From Diphasiastrum complanatum (lineage: Eukaryota > Streptophyta > Lycopodiopsida > Lycopodiales > Lycopodiaceae), in the NCBI GenBank assembly GCA_029204225.1, contig CM055094.1, positions 19,120,065 through 19,184,064 on the forward strand: 64,000 nt of DNA, read 5' to 3'. Below the pieces are notes generated by a model. It was not told where the DNA came from and ran no database searches. It saw nothing but the letters and a program-made list of their open reading frames with translations. This document shows, piece by piece, positions 1-10,170 of this stretch. A program made the position numbers and the translations under genes. Numbering within the stretch: position 1 is the stretch's first letter; each line of letters opens with the position of its first letter.

Positions 1-989
1 AGCTACAACACAAGTTCTGCCAGTTTCTGATGACTGTCATGGGCCAAAGGTTTGAGCAAGATCCACAATTTTCCATCAATCCCAACAAAGCGGTCCTTCA
101 CATGGAGGATACCAGGATCTATTTACGGATTCAATACTTTCCTGCAGACTCCATACATATCTTCGAAGAGATGTGCACTTCAGGATTTATCATCAATGCT
201 GATGAGGGTTAGATGTACACCCAGAGATCAAAAGCATTTACTGGTCGAAGACAAATACTGACTTGAAACTGCTTCAACTGGCTACGTGAGCAAAATCATA
301 AGCATGCCAGTAAGTCGACTCTGATAGGACGAAAAGGCGGGGACAAGTCAGTTCCAACGACGGCATCTAATTCGATTGGGTGCTCTTCTCAGCCAGATTT
401 AATTGCGTCGACCGGTTGGAGAGCTCCATTCCTCAAAGATACGTACGTCTATGAAATGCTTGATCAATCACCAAAGCAAATTCAGAATGATCCTTCTTTC
501 GACCCAAGTTTTCTTAGAAGACGAGCGCTAGCATGGAGATCGGAAGACAACATATCAGCATATCCTTGCAACTTTGCGATAATAGATGGCTCGTTCTCTT
601 CTCAGAAGGAATGTCATACATCCATCAAGAATTTTTGCAAATTAACTTCCGATTCTGACGATCCTACAATCAAGCTACAACACAAGTTCTGCCAGTTTCT
701 GATGACTGTCATGGGCCAAAGGTTGGAGCAGGATCCACAATTTTTCATCAATCCCAAAAAACCGGCGCTTCACATGGAGGATACCAGGTTCTATTTACGG
801 ATACAATACTTTCCTGCAGACTCCATACAAATCTTCGAAGAGATGTGCACTTCAGGCTTTATCATCAATGTTGATAAGGCTTACACCCAGAGATCAAAAG
901 CATTTGCTGGTCGAAGACAAATGCTGACTCGAACCTGCTCCAAGTGGCTGCGCGAGCAATATCATAAGCATGATGCCCACTATTCTTGA
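1..989 (+). pseudogene. DUP218 copy 1 (unknown protein, two tandem repeat units)
   Basis: I do not recognise this protein. One frame runs from the window start to a TGA at 987-989 and is broken by TAG at 210-212 and TGA at 264-266; the last stretch (456-989) is open for 177 codons. It carries two versions of one unit of about 218 residues, with landmarks NISAYPCNFAIIDGSF, QKECHTSI, FEQDPQF, MEDTRIYLRIQYFPADS and the QRSKAF.GRRQ motif. The first unit is cut by the window edge. Other copies lie at 29716-31240 (minus), 49099-50376 and 58990-60251. The TAG at 210 recurs in the 30 kb copy, while the 49 and 59 kb copies have a tyrosine codon there, so this is a degraded copy of a protein that once read through. 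No catalytic motif is visible. Confidence 0.6.
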
Positions 990-1322
990 ACAAATGTTAT
1001 GAAGAAAATCCTTTAGGTGCAATTTTTTGAATTGAGTACATTGAAAACATCAACATTTGTTGATTGGAGCTTTTAAGATTGACCATTATAGTCATCTAGG
1101 GCCAATGTATATGGCACTCAACTGCTAATCTCTCTCTTTTGAAATGTCCACTTTAGTTCATAATCTATGATCTAGATATACCTTCTTCTCGTTGTGTATA
1201 TATATATGTTCTCATCGTTGATATTTGATTTAATGTATTAAATGAACATTGAATGCTCATTAAATCAAAATCAACAATAATTAGGTTACACATATTCTGT
1301 TCAAAAAATATTTAGACACACA
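990..1322. repeat. DUP218-K70 spacer with imperfect hairpin
   Basis: No gene is seen. The stretch also lies between DUP218 and K70 at 29384-29715 (inverted) and 60252-60585, so the two ORFs travel as one block. It contains a short TA run near 1198-1206 and an imperfect inverted repeat at 1217-1275, with arms of 18-19 bases differing by one position. Confidence 0.7.
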
Positions 1323-1535
1323 ATGAAAATATCATATAGACAAGAGGGAACATATCACGGCAAAAGGACTAGACAAAAATTGTTTGTTAGTGATCATCCA
1401 TCCAAAGTAGGCGCACCACTTCCAAATTCTAATGTTACTCCAAGCCTTTTTGTGAGACTACTAATATTTTTGGAAAACACATGTTCTTCATATTCCAAGC
1501 ATGCTCAGCATACCTCCAAGCACATAGCAAAGTAA
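1323..1535 (+). CDS. K70 hypothetical ORF, 70 codons, copy 1
   Basis: This 70-codon ORF starts MKISYRQEGTYHGK, is basic at its N-terminus and ends HTSKHIAK. I do not recognise it. Two more copies at 29171-29383 (minus) and 60586-60798 keep the full length with a few substitutions, which fits recent duplication as well as selection. The end of the ORF reads CAAAGTAAGT, a good match to a plant 5' splice site, so it may be a first exon rather than a whole gene; the other two copies have lost that consensus. It always lies about 335 bases downstream of DUP218 on the same strand. Confidence 0.4.
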   Translation: MKISYRQEGTYHGKRTRQKLFVSDHPSKVGAPLPNSNVTPSLFVRLLIFLENTCSSYSKHAQHTSKHIAK

Positions 1536-2354
1536 GTCGTACATCTTCTTTCCTTGCCCTACTTGTTGGTCTTCATCTCGTATGGTAAGTACTCGACCCT
1601 TGATTGTTCCTTTGAATAAGAGCTTTTTGCTATAGTTTCAAGAGGGAAGCTTCCTGGGAAAGGGTCAACTTGGGAGTAGCTTAATATATTGATGTCATTT
1701 CAAATCATGATAGCTTCATGGTTGTCACTCAAAATAATAGTAAACTGTTTGGTAACTTGGGGTAGCTTGATATGTAGCTAGGGAACTAAACAACAAATCA
1801 CCTCTAGATGGCTTCACAAGCTTGTCTAACTCATTCTTATAATTACTGCCATTGTGTCTAACTTGCCAAATGCTAGGTGTAAAAGTATTTGACAAATGCA
1901 TAACTCTTTACTCTCCAAGTCTTAAGACTTACCAAGTGTTGTTTGTAGCTCATACTAGATGCTTTGAGAAGTTATATTAAGAATTAGGGGGGGGTGGGGT
2001 AATCGCAAAGAATCCGATCTTGCCAAATACTAGGTGTAAAAGTGTTTGACATATTCCTAACTCTTTACTCTCCAAGTGCTGTTTTTAGCTCATAGTACAT
2101 GCTTTGAGAATAATGTTACTGGTTATATTAATTCGGGGGGATTGCAAAGAATCGAACTTGAGTGTACAAGCCCAACTCAAGTGCAAACACCAACTCACCA
2201 CACATGGGAAGATCATTAAATTTTTTGAGGAAAAATCATTGAAATGTTTGTAGATCGATGTTTAACAAAATCATATATATTATAATCTTCACACATGTGG
2301 AATCAAGATCTACACGAAAGTCAACATTCTACACAGAAAACCAAGATAGAGAAC
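1536..2354. repeat. K70 3' flank, non-coding repeat
   Basis: No gene is seen. The segment contains two diverged versions of a motif with TTTACTCTCCAAGT and a G-run (about 1986-1996 and 2135-2141). It ends in a block (about 2145-2354) shared with 26945-27165. It recurs at 28480-29160 (inverted) and 60799-61500, and pieces of it follow RTX at 13319-13560 and 41590-41820. The switch at 2354/2355 to an unrelated block marks a rearrangement junction. Confidence 0.6.
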
Positions 2355-2585
2355 CAATAATATCACAAGCTACATTCAAATGTGCTAAGATAACACGAAA
2401 GTGGAGCACAATTTGCTTATAATAGGCTACTTGCAAATGATCATAATCATGGTGAGCTGCAAACTCGATCTTTGCGATTACAAATTAGCCTACACTTGGT
2501 ATAAATAGCATCATTTTCACCAAAAAGAAACTTTCAAAGGAAGTTGATTTGTAGAAAAACTAGAATTTCAACCTCATAAAACTGT
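2355..2585. repeat. Non-coding repeat, also at 8490-8720
   Basis: A stretch starting CCAATAATATCACAAGC that matches 8494-8720 closely, and whose first part also matches 52720-52770 in inverted orientation. No ORF or RNA gene is visible. Confidence 0.6.
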
Positions 2586-2768
2586 TTAAGAATCTAGGTC
2601 CTTAATTTTGTCATTTGGTGTAGCTATGTATGTAAGCAAATGTTGCAAAACATTACAAAAAGTCACAATATCATGCTTTACTGCCATGCTGCCATGCATG
2701 CTTTTTAGAAAATGCAAACAAACTCTGATGGGAGAAGATTTGATGCTGGCACTTCCTTCTTCAGGCAT
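2586..2768 (-). CDS. MPEEG hypothetical ORF, copy 1 (60 codons)
   Basis: Minus-strand ORF beginning MPEEGSASIKSSPIRVC, not recognised. Related reading frames lie at 8725-8907 (minus), 47626-47775 and 58027-58175 (plus), all downstream of the MDDDG mini-ORF and the telo-box. Conservation of the SSPIRVC.HFLK segment in four copies is suggestive, but the C-termini differ because the copies run into different flanking sequence. It may be an exon of a larger gene. Confidence 0.3.
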   Translation of the reverse strand: MPEEGSASIKSSPIRVCLHFLKSMHGSMAVKHDIVTFCNVLQHLLTYIATPNDKIKDLDS

Positions 2769-2841
2769 GGAAATGAAATTCAGAAGCTTTGAAAAGCTAT
2801 AGCTTCAAAGGATTGATTTTCCATCTTTTAGTGGCGATCTA

Positions 2842-2934
2842 TCATTTGCTACGACCATGCTTGATTACTCCTTCGCATCCTTGGACACCATCTACATACA
2901 TCCACCATGGATCCAGAGCGCCATCATCATCCAT
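2842..2934 (-). CDS. MDDDG mini-ORF, copy 1 (30 codons)
   Basis: A short minus-strand ORF starting MDDDGALDPWWMYVDG. Seventeen to thirty codons are kept in the copies at 9008-9073 (minus) and 47460-47513 (plus), and only the C-terminal part is left at 57903-57960. Directly upstream on the same strand is CTTAGGGTTTTTG, a telo-box-like element typical of plant 5' leaders. It looks like the first coding segment or an upstream ORF of a lost transcription unit. Function unknown. Confidence 0.3.
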   Translation of the reverse strand: MDDDGALDPWWMYVDGVQGCEGVIKHGRSK

Positions 2935-3159
2935 TTTCAAAAACCCTAAGCTGCCATTACATGCTACATTACACAAAAATCGTCACATCTAGCACGAGCC
3001 AAATGCTGAGGGGTAGTGCTACTGGAGCTTGTCAAAACCACACATTCAACACCGATTTGGGTTGAAAGCTCTCTACTAGTACGTTATCACGAAGAAACAT
3101 CATCGTTTCCACATCCTATCAGAGCGACAATGCTCCAAATTTTTCCACAAATTTCTAGT

Positions 3160-3376
3160 CTCCATACACTGCCGAGCAATACTCTACATACACTGCTCAT
3201 AGAGCCGAGCCCCCATACTCTGCAATCACCGTGGACCGAGCCAAGCATCCATACTATGCATTCACTGTGGAGCAAGCGGAGCGTCCATAGTCTGCATACA
3301 AAGTTGACTGAGCCAAGTCCATCAAAAGTCGACCGATCCGAAGCCCTCCACAGTCGATCGAGCCGAGACTCCACTT
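3160..3376. repeat. MINI36 minisatellite, copy 1
   Basis: Imperfect tandem repeats of about 36 bases, each beginning CCATACTCTGCATTCACTG and ending near GAGCCGAGCGT. Because 36 is a multiple of three, several frames stay open on both strands, giving long but low-information ORFs. Other arrays lie at 9290-9515, 16060-16310, 38740-38960 and, reduced, 47180-47250. In the LPP loci the array lies directly 5' of LPP. Confidence 0.7.
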
Positions 3377-3377
3377 G

Positions 3378-3690
3378 TAAATAGATTTTAAAAACCATAC
3401 TATGGTATTTAAAGCTAAATTTGACCAGATAGTCTCTATTTATGGGGAGACTAATGTACTCCCATCATCGATGGTTTGCTCGGCGGAAGTTATGGAAAAA
3501 CTACATGATTCTAAGTATGAGCTTTTTCATCTTGTTTTGAAATCTCGTATGCATTGTGATGTGAATGATGATGTGAATGTGTTAACATGCTTTAACACCA
3601 AAAATTAGCATCAAGAACAGCTTTTAATGCAATATTTAAAACAAGAGTTCAATGATGTTTTTCCTAAATAGGTAAGATTTTATGAGGTAC
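3378..3690 (+). pseudogene. GYP fragment 1: Ty3/gypsy region before RT
   Basis: The frame contains FDQIVSIYGETNVLPSS, then a divergent linker, then HQEQLLMQYLKQEFNDVFP. The last part is the widespread Ty3/gypsy segment just before reverse transcriptase (consensus LLxEFxDVFP). The frame has a TAG at 3606-3608 and stops again at the end of the DVFP motif. The RT itself is absent; sequence switches to HDI. Upstream it is cut at the MINI36 junction near 3378. Fuller copies are at 13790-14780 and 40330-41350. Confidence 0.55.
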
Positions 3691-3699
3691 ATACTTCTA

Positions 3700-4060
3700 T
3701 TTATATTTCAGTCCGTTTTAAGCACATAATCAAATTTTTCCAAAATGAAATCTTTGAAATGTTTCAGAAAAGAGCAAGTACATAAAGATAGATTTTCAAT
3801 TTCAAAATTGTAGAAAACATCAAACAGAAAGTACCATTCACTTTTGATGTTAGGTAAGTATGACCAAGCAAACACGATATCATGGAAGGACTTGTGTATA
3901 TAAGGCCAAAGATCTGTAATAAAATACAAGTGTAAAAGTGTCTCACACGAATGGTCTCAAACATTCTATTATAGTAGTGTAAATGTAAAAATATCTTTGC
4001 CTTGTCCTTGTGCGTGCTGAGTTGTAGTCGATCCACCGTATTCCTAGTGAGAGTTCTTCT
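3700..4060 (-). pseudogene. HDI fragment 1 (unknown protein)
   Basis: Minus-strand frames contain SFHDIVFAWSYLPNIKSEW and a Phe/Leu-rich tail. I do not recognise the protein. A frame change occurs where the minus strand reads a T-rich tract plus CAG, which could be an intron acceptor. Copies at 14778-15110 (minus), 39960-40330 and 57264-57664 (plus) always lie antisense to and just beyond GYP. It may be a host-gene fragment carried by the element or non-coding sequence with chance ORFs. Confidence 0.3.
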
Positions 4061-4199
4061 ATGCAGATCCTCAACATCCTGCGAGCCAGTTAATCCCTGT
4101 AAAAGTTTAGTCTTTTAGCCGGTAAGTCTTCTTTTGCACCACTCCCTTGTCCTTTGTTTCCTTTATATCATGTATACTTTTTTATTTTTCCCATATTTT

Positions 4200-4545
4200 G
4201 TCCATAAACCACCGAACTAGGGCTGTTTAGGTTGAAAGAACCAGCCCTTTCATTTGAGTTTTGGAAGAATTTATCTTGGACAGCGAAAAAATTTGGTCTT
4301 TTGAGGAGGCGTTCAATCTCTCTGATGTTTTCAGCATCTCCTAAGTTGGCAAGGAGTTTAGCAGAAGGGTTTGCAGCAAATCAATCATGTGCTGGCGTAA
4401 AAAGAGAAAAGTAGGTGTGACTTGACAACATCTCTGACGAGCTTGTGTAGCCAAAGAAAAAAGCCATTCATCTGATTTTGGAAGGATGCACCAGGGAAGA
4501 ATTTACTAAGATTGTTCATCATGAAACACGATGATCCCAAAAAAG
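4200..4545 (+). other. FWK fragment 1 (unknown)
   Basis: An open frame at 4232-4414 reads FEFWKNLSWTAKKFGLLRRR and SPKLARSLAEGF. It recurs at 15328-15525 (plus), 39584-39856 (minus) and 56886-57077 (minus). The opposite strand also stays open over part of it. Function and coding status are unknown; it always sits between HDI and the AT-rich block. Confidence 0.3.
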
Positions 4546-5200
4546 AAAAATGACATGGAGACCCATTTTTTTTTAATTTTATACAAAAAATACCCGTATT
4601 TAAAATGCTTCAAATAAAGATATTGTAATGCTAAAAAAAGTGCTGTATTTTGCAAGAAAATTAATTAAGCTACTAAAATTTTGTTAATAGATTTTTGTTA
4701 ATAATTGCAAATTAGCTTGAATGAAATAATAATACTATTCAAAATAAAATCATTGGACACAACCATTAGAATAATTAAAAAAAATCTTTTTGCTTTTTAA
4801 AACAAAAGTTTTCAATGTTTTTTTAAAAATTTTAAAAGTGTTTTAAATTACAATTCTTTTATCAAGAAAAATATTTTTTAAATTATGACAAAATTTTAAT
4901 CAGTATTTAAATCTTTACTTATATTTAAACATTAAATGATTGCAAATGAAATTATTTTTAAATTTTTTTTTATAAAAACACAATGAAAAATTAAAATATT
5001 AGAAACCTGACAGTTCGTTGCAATTTTAGTTTTGGTAATATTTAAATTATTAAAAAACTACTAAATCTATATTTTTAATACAAACAAATTTAAAAACATT
5101 AAATTAATCAAAAAGATTTCAATACACAATATTTCAAGAAATATAAACGCAATTGTTTTCTAAAATAAAAGAGAATTTATTACTCTCAGAAATCATCAAG
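4546..5200. repeat. AT-rich block 1
   Basis: A very AT-rich stretch with long A and T runs, no gene. It is shared with 15640-15945, 39120-39470 and 56080-56700. The 4.5 and 56 kb versions are the longest, about 0.6 kb; the other two are truncated and join a COP2 leader fragment at the same point. Confidence 0.7.
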
Positions 5201-6050
5201 ATCATTTACATTTTTTGTTTTTTTGAAGGAGCCATTGCAGTGTCAATTGGCACCTCTTCCACAATTTCCTTGACAACTGTAACCACATTTATCCTGAACT
5301 AGGACATCAGCAAACTCCCCTTTATCACCCACTTTTCCACTAGTAGGAGGTTGGGGTTCTTTTTGATAAAAATACAGCAAAATAAATCCATTTGATTCTA
5401 GAAATGATGGAGAAAGCACCTACTTAAAATCCAAACAAGATCTAGAAGCTAGATTACTAATCAATGCATCGATTCCTAGTTCATCTTGGCTTGAACTCCA
5501 TGAATTATCTCCAAAACTCTTCACACATGTGGATTGCTGCTGCCTGCGTACTGTACCTGCAACTCCAATCTCATTTAATGATCATAAAAAATCATAAGCC
5601 AATAGCATTCATCAGTCAAATCATAGACTCAAACTAGTCAAGAAGGAAAATCTCAATTTTGCTCATAATTGGATGGAAATCCCATCACATATTTATACAT
5701 GTAGAGCTCAAATTTGAGCGTATTACGGCTTCTATGTAATCATCACAACCTAACCCTAACATCCAACCTAAAGATCCAGTTGATCCACCCTATTTAGGGT
5801 CGATACCTCGAGATCCAAAAACAATGCAAAAACTGCTATTGTAAGCTCCTACTTTTTTTCTACCCTATCTATGCACTCTTTGGACACATTCCAAAGGTAC
5901 CATTCCAAAGCTAGGTTAACAATTTGACTTAGAATAAGGTATCCTATGTTTTTGGCATGTGTGACATCCCACATCATGGCCTCAAAGTCATTTACAAGTG
6001 GAATTCATGCAAACTAGCTTGTGTAAATTTAACACTACTCCTCACAACTA
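5201..6050 (-). repeat. COP2 copy a, 3' end and probable LTR
   Basis: On the minus strand, directly after the COP2 RNase H tail, sequence beginning TGTTAAATTTACACAAG continues for several hundred bases and matches 55249-56070. A TG start straight after a copia stop codon fits a 3' LTR, but no second LTR copy, PBS or target duplication is visible, so the far end is not defined. It contains CCTAACCCTAAC, which is too short to be a telomeric array. Confidence 0.45.
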
Positions 6051-7013
6051 GTTTGAAGATAACATAGAATTGCTATCAACCCTAGGGCTGACCTTAACTT
6101 CACAAATGCAGCTCTTTGAAGTGGTTTAGTGAGGATATCAGCAACACATTCACTACTTGCCACATGCTCCAAAGATATCTCCTTAGATTGCACCTTCTCT
6201 GACACAAAATGATGAGAGATTTTGATATGTTTTGGTCCTGCATGGAAGATTGGGTTGGTTGCAAGGTGTTGGACTGAAATGTTGTCATTGTAGAGAGTTG
6301 GAACATCATATAAACTTTGCTAAGGATCTTGGAAGTCCTGAGGCAAGCTCCTCCTTGCACATGATCTCCATGGATTTTGAGTTGATGTGGCCAAGTCTTT
6401 TGTGCCGTAGAACATGGTTGGATAGCTTGGTCTCCTTGTCTAGCATCACAATATTAGCATCCACATAGGCATCTAGTTTGAACAGTCTTCCAAACCTTAT
6501 GCCTCTAGCAATGATCTTGCCATCCTTCTTGATGTTACATGTATTTGTGGCGAACTCCACAATCAAACCATTGTCAAGCAATTGTCCTACACTAAGCAAG
6601 TTCTTAGTGATACTAGAAATGTAAAGTACTCCATCAATCTTGATTTTCCTTGAAAATCCCAAGCATAAAGGTATGGATCCTATTCCTTCTATCTTACAAG
6701 CATAATTATTTGCTGTAAAAATGGACTTGATAGGTCCTTCATAGGTAGATAAGGTTGAAAAATACTCCCTCTTATTTGTCATGTGGGAGCTAGCCCCACT
6801 ATCTATCCACCAAGGGTCTTCACCTCTTATCCTTGAAGAAGAGAAACTTGGCATCATGACGAAATCTTCATGAGAGCTCTCCTCTTCCTCTTGACCAAGA
6901 TTTGCTGGACTTTGAGTTTGCTTCTTCTTGAATAGATGCAAAATAGAAATGATTAAAAGACTAGATATCCCACTACCTAGGGACTTGAGAAAGCTCAAAA
7001 CTTGACCTCTCAA
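6050..7013 (-). pseudogene. COP2 copy a: protease and pre-integrase joined to RNase H tail
   Basis: Ty1/copia polyprotein remnant. The 235-codon frame 6306-7013 contains the aspartic protease core (DPWWIDSGASSHMT) and the GAG-pre-integrase region (KNLLSVGQ, RHKRLGHINSKSMEI), ending at SLAKF. In the next frame the RNase H C-terminus follows at once (NPIFHARPKHIEISHHFV, VADILTKPL). The integrase core and RT are missing. Copy d at 54271-55248 has the same junction, so the deletion predates their duplication. Without RT and integrase it cannot be autonomous. Only part of Gag remains, as the acidic stretch EEEESSHEDF before the protease. Confidence 0.75.
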
Positions 7014-7422
7014 TAAGATCCTACCCGATCTTAAGCCAAATCATATCTATTAATGTTAACAAGAATGGAAACTAGCTTGAATTTGCATAAAAATTGGATG
7101 TAGAACTGCCTCCTCCTTGATCTCGACTTCACAAAAATATAGGATTCACCTAACCTGAACCAAAAGGAATCATATGCACATAAATATGCCTCTTCAAATA
7201 ATTTCTACAAGATCAGTTGAATCATCAAGCAATAATCAATCCAAACTATATCACAAATCAAGCAAAATTGAACACAATCTTGACTAGAATTGCATTCACT
7301 TGATGAGCAATTGTCAAAAACTTTGGGCTGACCCTAAAGTTTAATTTCTAAGATCTCAATAAGACCAAAGATAAGGATCTACCTTCCCTTTGATTGATTG
7401 AAAACTACGTGGTAGACCTATG
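7014..7422 (-). repeat. COP2 copy a, 5' leader-type sequence
   Basis: No gene is seen. The block is shared in inverted orientation with 53835-54270 and partly with 44915-45110. A sub-piece around 7150-7230 (AACCTGAACCAAAAGGAATC) also appears alone at 15945-16035 and 39040-39110. I found no initiator-tRNA primer-binding site here. Confidence 0.5.
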
Positions 7423-8490
7423 TCCCTTTGTGTGAATATTTTCTGGATCCAAACATCTAGTGTGTGGCTATTAGGCTAGAGATAACATGATATATTAATC
7501 TCAACATCCATTGGAGCGAGCTTCCGATCCACTTGAATACGAAACTTACAAGACTATTTGCTTCATGATGTAAATGTGAATCCAACTTATCAACAATGTG
7601 ATTCCCTAGTGCACAATGTATCACTATCATCACGTGGCAGAAAGTGATTCACTTTCGTGCATATGTTCCATAGGGATGTGAGACACTTTACCACAAATAG
7701 GCTTGAAAAAATTGGAAGGTAATTTGGTTGTACAAGAAGCAAGCGTTAAAAAATGAACGGGCCTAGACAAATTTTTTTAAGGCTATGTCCTTGGAGGTGG
7801 CCAATAATGAACTCCAAGCATCTACGATGAACTACAACAACACTTGGCTTAACACACAAGCTTCAAACTTTAAAGACTTCTTCAGGAACTACAAAGGACA
7901 TGTTTAAGCTTAAAGACAAGTGGATGCAAAAACATCAGTATGTCTTGAAAACTTCCATACATGTGTATACATTGTTAATTTTAGAGCTCTAGGACTATGG
8001 CACATGCAAAGGGGGGTACCATTATGGTGCATTTAAAAGTAAAGGATCAAGCAAATACTTATAAAACTGGTATATGGCAAGTTAGACACAATGATAAATT
8101 CATGAGAGCAAGTTAGTGAAGCTCAAAAAGTCATTTGGGGTGAGTTCTTGCCGAGTCCCAATTTGTTACCTTGCTATTTGTGAACTTGCCCCAAGATAAG
8201 GTGAAAAATAACTTATAATATTACGAATGACAACCACGAAGCTATCATAGTTTCAATCGACATCGATATAATTAAACAACAAAAATCATCACGTACATGC
8301 AAACAAGATGGCAAACACTCATCAATTTTTCTATGCATGATTCGAGCCGGATTGTCTTCATGCCCAAATTCCTAGAAATTGGAGATACTGGAACAACAAA
8401 TTTACATTTTTCTAGAACCTATTGCATCATTATTTGATTGTGCTCTCTTTCTCTTACCTTAAATGGTGCAAAAAAGCTACTAGAATATCA
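7423..8490. repeat. Non-coding dispersed repeats
   Basis: No gene is seen. 7423-7740 (starting near TGTCCCTTTGTGTGAATA) recurs at 44600-44915 and 53520-53835, and its first part at 31697-31880, 48390-48570 and 58795-58975. 7740-8040 matches 53230-53520. 8040-8290 recurs at 32250-32485, 47770-48020, 52970-53230 and 58160-58430. These look like LTR or UTR pieces of lost elements. Confidence 0.55.
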
Positions 8491-8724
8491 AACCAATAAT
8501 ATCACAAGCTACATTCAAATGTGCTAAGATAACACAAAAGTGCAGCACAATTTGCTTATAATAGGCTACTTGCAAATGATCATAATGATGGTGAGCTGTG
8601 AACTCGATCTTTGCCATTATAAATTAGCCTACACTTGGTATAAACAGCATCATTTCCACCAAAAAGAAACTTTCAGAGGAAGTTGATTTGTAGAAAAACT
8701 AGAACTTCAACCTGATAAAACTCA

Positions 8725-8907
8725 TTAAGAATCCAGGTACTTAATTTTCTCATTTGGTGTAGCTATGTATGTAAGCAAATGTTGCAGAACATTACAAACA
8801 TTCACAATATCACGCTTTACTGCCATGCTGCCATGCATCCTTTTTAGGAAATGAAAACAAACTCTGATGGGAGAAGATTTGATGCTGGCACTTCCTTCCT
8901 CAAGCAT
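8725..8907 (-). CDS. MPEEG hypothetical ORF, copy 2
   Basis: A 60-codon minus-strand ORF (MLEEGSASIKSSPIRVC) homologous to 2586-2768 along its whole length, with about ten substitutions. Function unknown; context is identical (MDDDG and telo-box upstream on the same strand). Confidence 0.3.
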   Translation of the reverse strand: MLEEGSASIKSSPIRVCFHFLKRMHGSMAVKRDIVNVCNVLQHLLTYIATPNEKIKYLDS

Positions 8908-9007
8908 GGAAATGGAATTCAGAAGCTTTGAAAAGCTATAGCTTCAAAGGATCGATTTTCCATCTTTTAGTGGTGATCTATCAATCGCTACGACCGTGCT
9001 TGATTAC

Positions 9008-9073
9008 TCATTTGCATCCTTGGACACCATCTACATTCATCCACCACGGATCCAGAGTGCTATCATCGTCCAT
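9008..9073 (-). CDS. MDDDG mini-ORF, copy 2 (21 codons)
   Basis: It begins MDDDSTLDPWWMNVDGVQGC and stops early relative to copy 1 through a point change. CTTAGGGTTTTTG lies directly upstream on this strand, as in copies 1 and 3. Confidence 0.25.
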   Translation of the reverse strand: MDDDSTLDPWWMNVDGVQGCK

Positions 9074-9289
9074 TTTCAAAAACCCTAAGCTGTCGAGACT
9101 TGCTACATTACACAAAAATCGTCACATCTAGCACGAGAATACTGAGGGGTAGTGCTACTAGAGCTTGTCAAACCCACACATTCAACACCGATTTGGGTTG
9201 AAATCTCTCTACTAGTACGTTATCGCGAAGAAACATCATCGTTTGCACATCCTATCAGAGCAACATTGCTCCAAATTTTTCCACAAATT

Positions 9290-9515
9290 TCTATTCTCCA
9301 TACACTGCCGAGCAATACTCTACATACACTGCTCATAGAGCCGCGCCCCCATACTCTACAATCACCATGGACCGAGATGAGCGTACATACTCTGCATTCA
9401 CTGTGGAACGAATTGAGCGTCCATACTCTGCATACAAAGTTGACTGAGCCGAGTCCATCAGAAGTCGACTGATCCGAAGCCCTCCACAATCGATCGAGCC
9501 GAGACTCCACTTGTC
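9290..9515. repeat. MINI36 minisatellite, copy 2
   Basis: Tandem units of about 36 bases homologous to 3160-3376. Downstream the frame TRVEPSTESSAESS leads into LPP, so here the repeat could be part of the LPP transcription unit. Confidence 0.65.
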
Positions 9516-10170
9516 TGTTACCAGAGTTGAACCTTCAACAGAGTCATCAGCCGAGTCCAGTTCTGATGACCCAACTCAAGACATAATTGACATCACCATG
9601 GAAAGCCTCGATATCTCTGAGATGAACACTTGGTACCAGGAGGCACACTAGTTCTTGAGCCACATAGAGTTCCAACTTCCTCTTTTCAGTGGCTATAAGA
9701 GCCCATTTCTATTGCATATTGCTTATAACCACACCCACAGATTTTCCAGTTCATGTTACCTCCTAACCAAAATTTTGTTTATATTATCCCTATTTATGGA
9801 GCTGACCTCAATACATTTGGCTTCCCTAGGGGACCAAACACAGTCAACAGGACCCTCAAAAAGATTGAATCCACAACATACTTCAAATACATAGACCCCT
9901 CAATGTACAAATGGAAAAAAAAAGATCGTATCGAGGTCATAAATGATAAGCCCTTAGCTGCTCCATGCGCCTATCTAACGAAATATACATAGCGCTATAG
10001 GTCCAAGATCATGCGTATCCCCATGAAACTATTCCACATGATGGCTGATTCTAGACTACACGATAAGAACCTTTATGACTGGGCCCAATTTGCTTCCAAT
10101 TGCCTCCATGACTATATCAAGAACAAGCAAACCTCCAATTATTGGGCTATCTTCTGATAGATGTCACTGT
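9516..10170 (+). pseudogene. LPP gene, copy 1 (unknown protein)
   Basis: Not recognised. Successive frames read a Ser/Glu-rich part (SDDPTQDIIDITMESLDISE, NTWYQEAH), then FLSHIEFQLPLF, then after a frame change LPPNQNFVYIIP, GADLNTFGFPRGPN and, past a TAG after LTKYT, RIPMKLFHMM and NLYDWAQFASNCLHDY to a stop after NYWAIF. The frame change falls at TTTTCCAG, a plausible intron acceptor, so part of the disruption may be splicing. Copies lie at 16310-17000, 38257-38735 (minus) and 46548-47170 (minus). The copy at 46.5 kb lacks the TAG after LTKYT. Function unknown. Confidence 0.4.

Noticed and set aside
3087..3398. Minus-strand ORFs of 78-103 codons over MINI36
   Set aside because: A period divisible by three keeps all frames open; composition follows the repeat.
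5745..5765. Interstitial telomere repeat (CCTAACCCTAAC)
   Set aside because: Fewer than two full units; part of the COP2 3' region, also at 55510-55530.
5201..7422. COP2 copy a as a complete LTR element
   Set aside because: No LTR pair, primer-binding site or target duplication found; integrase core and RT are missing.
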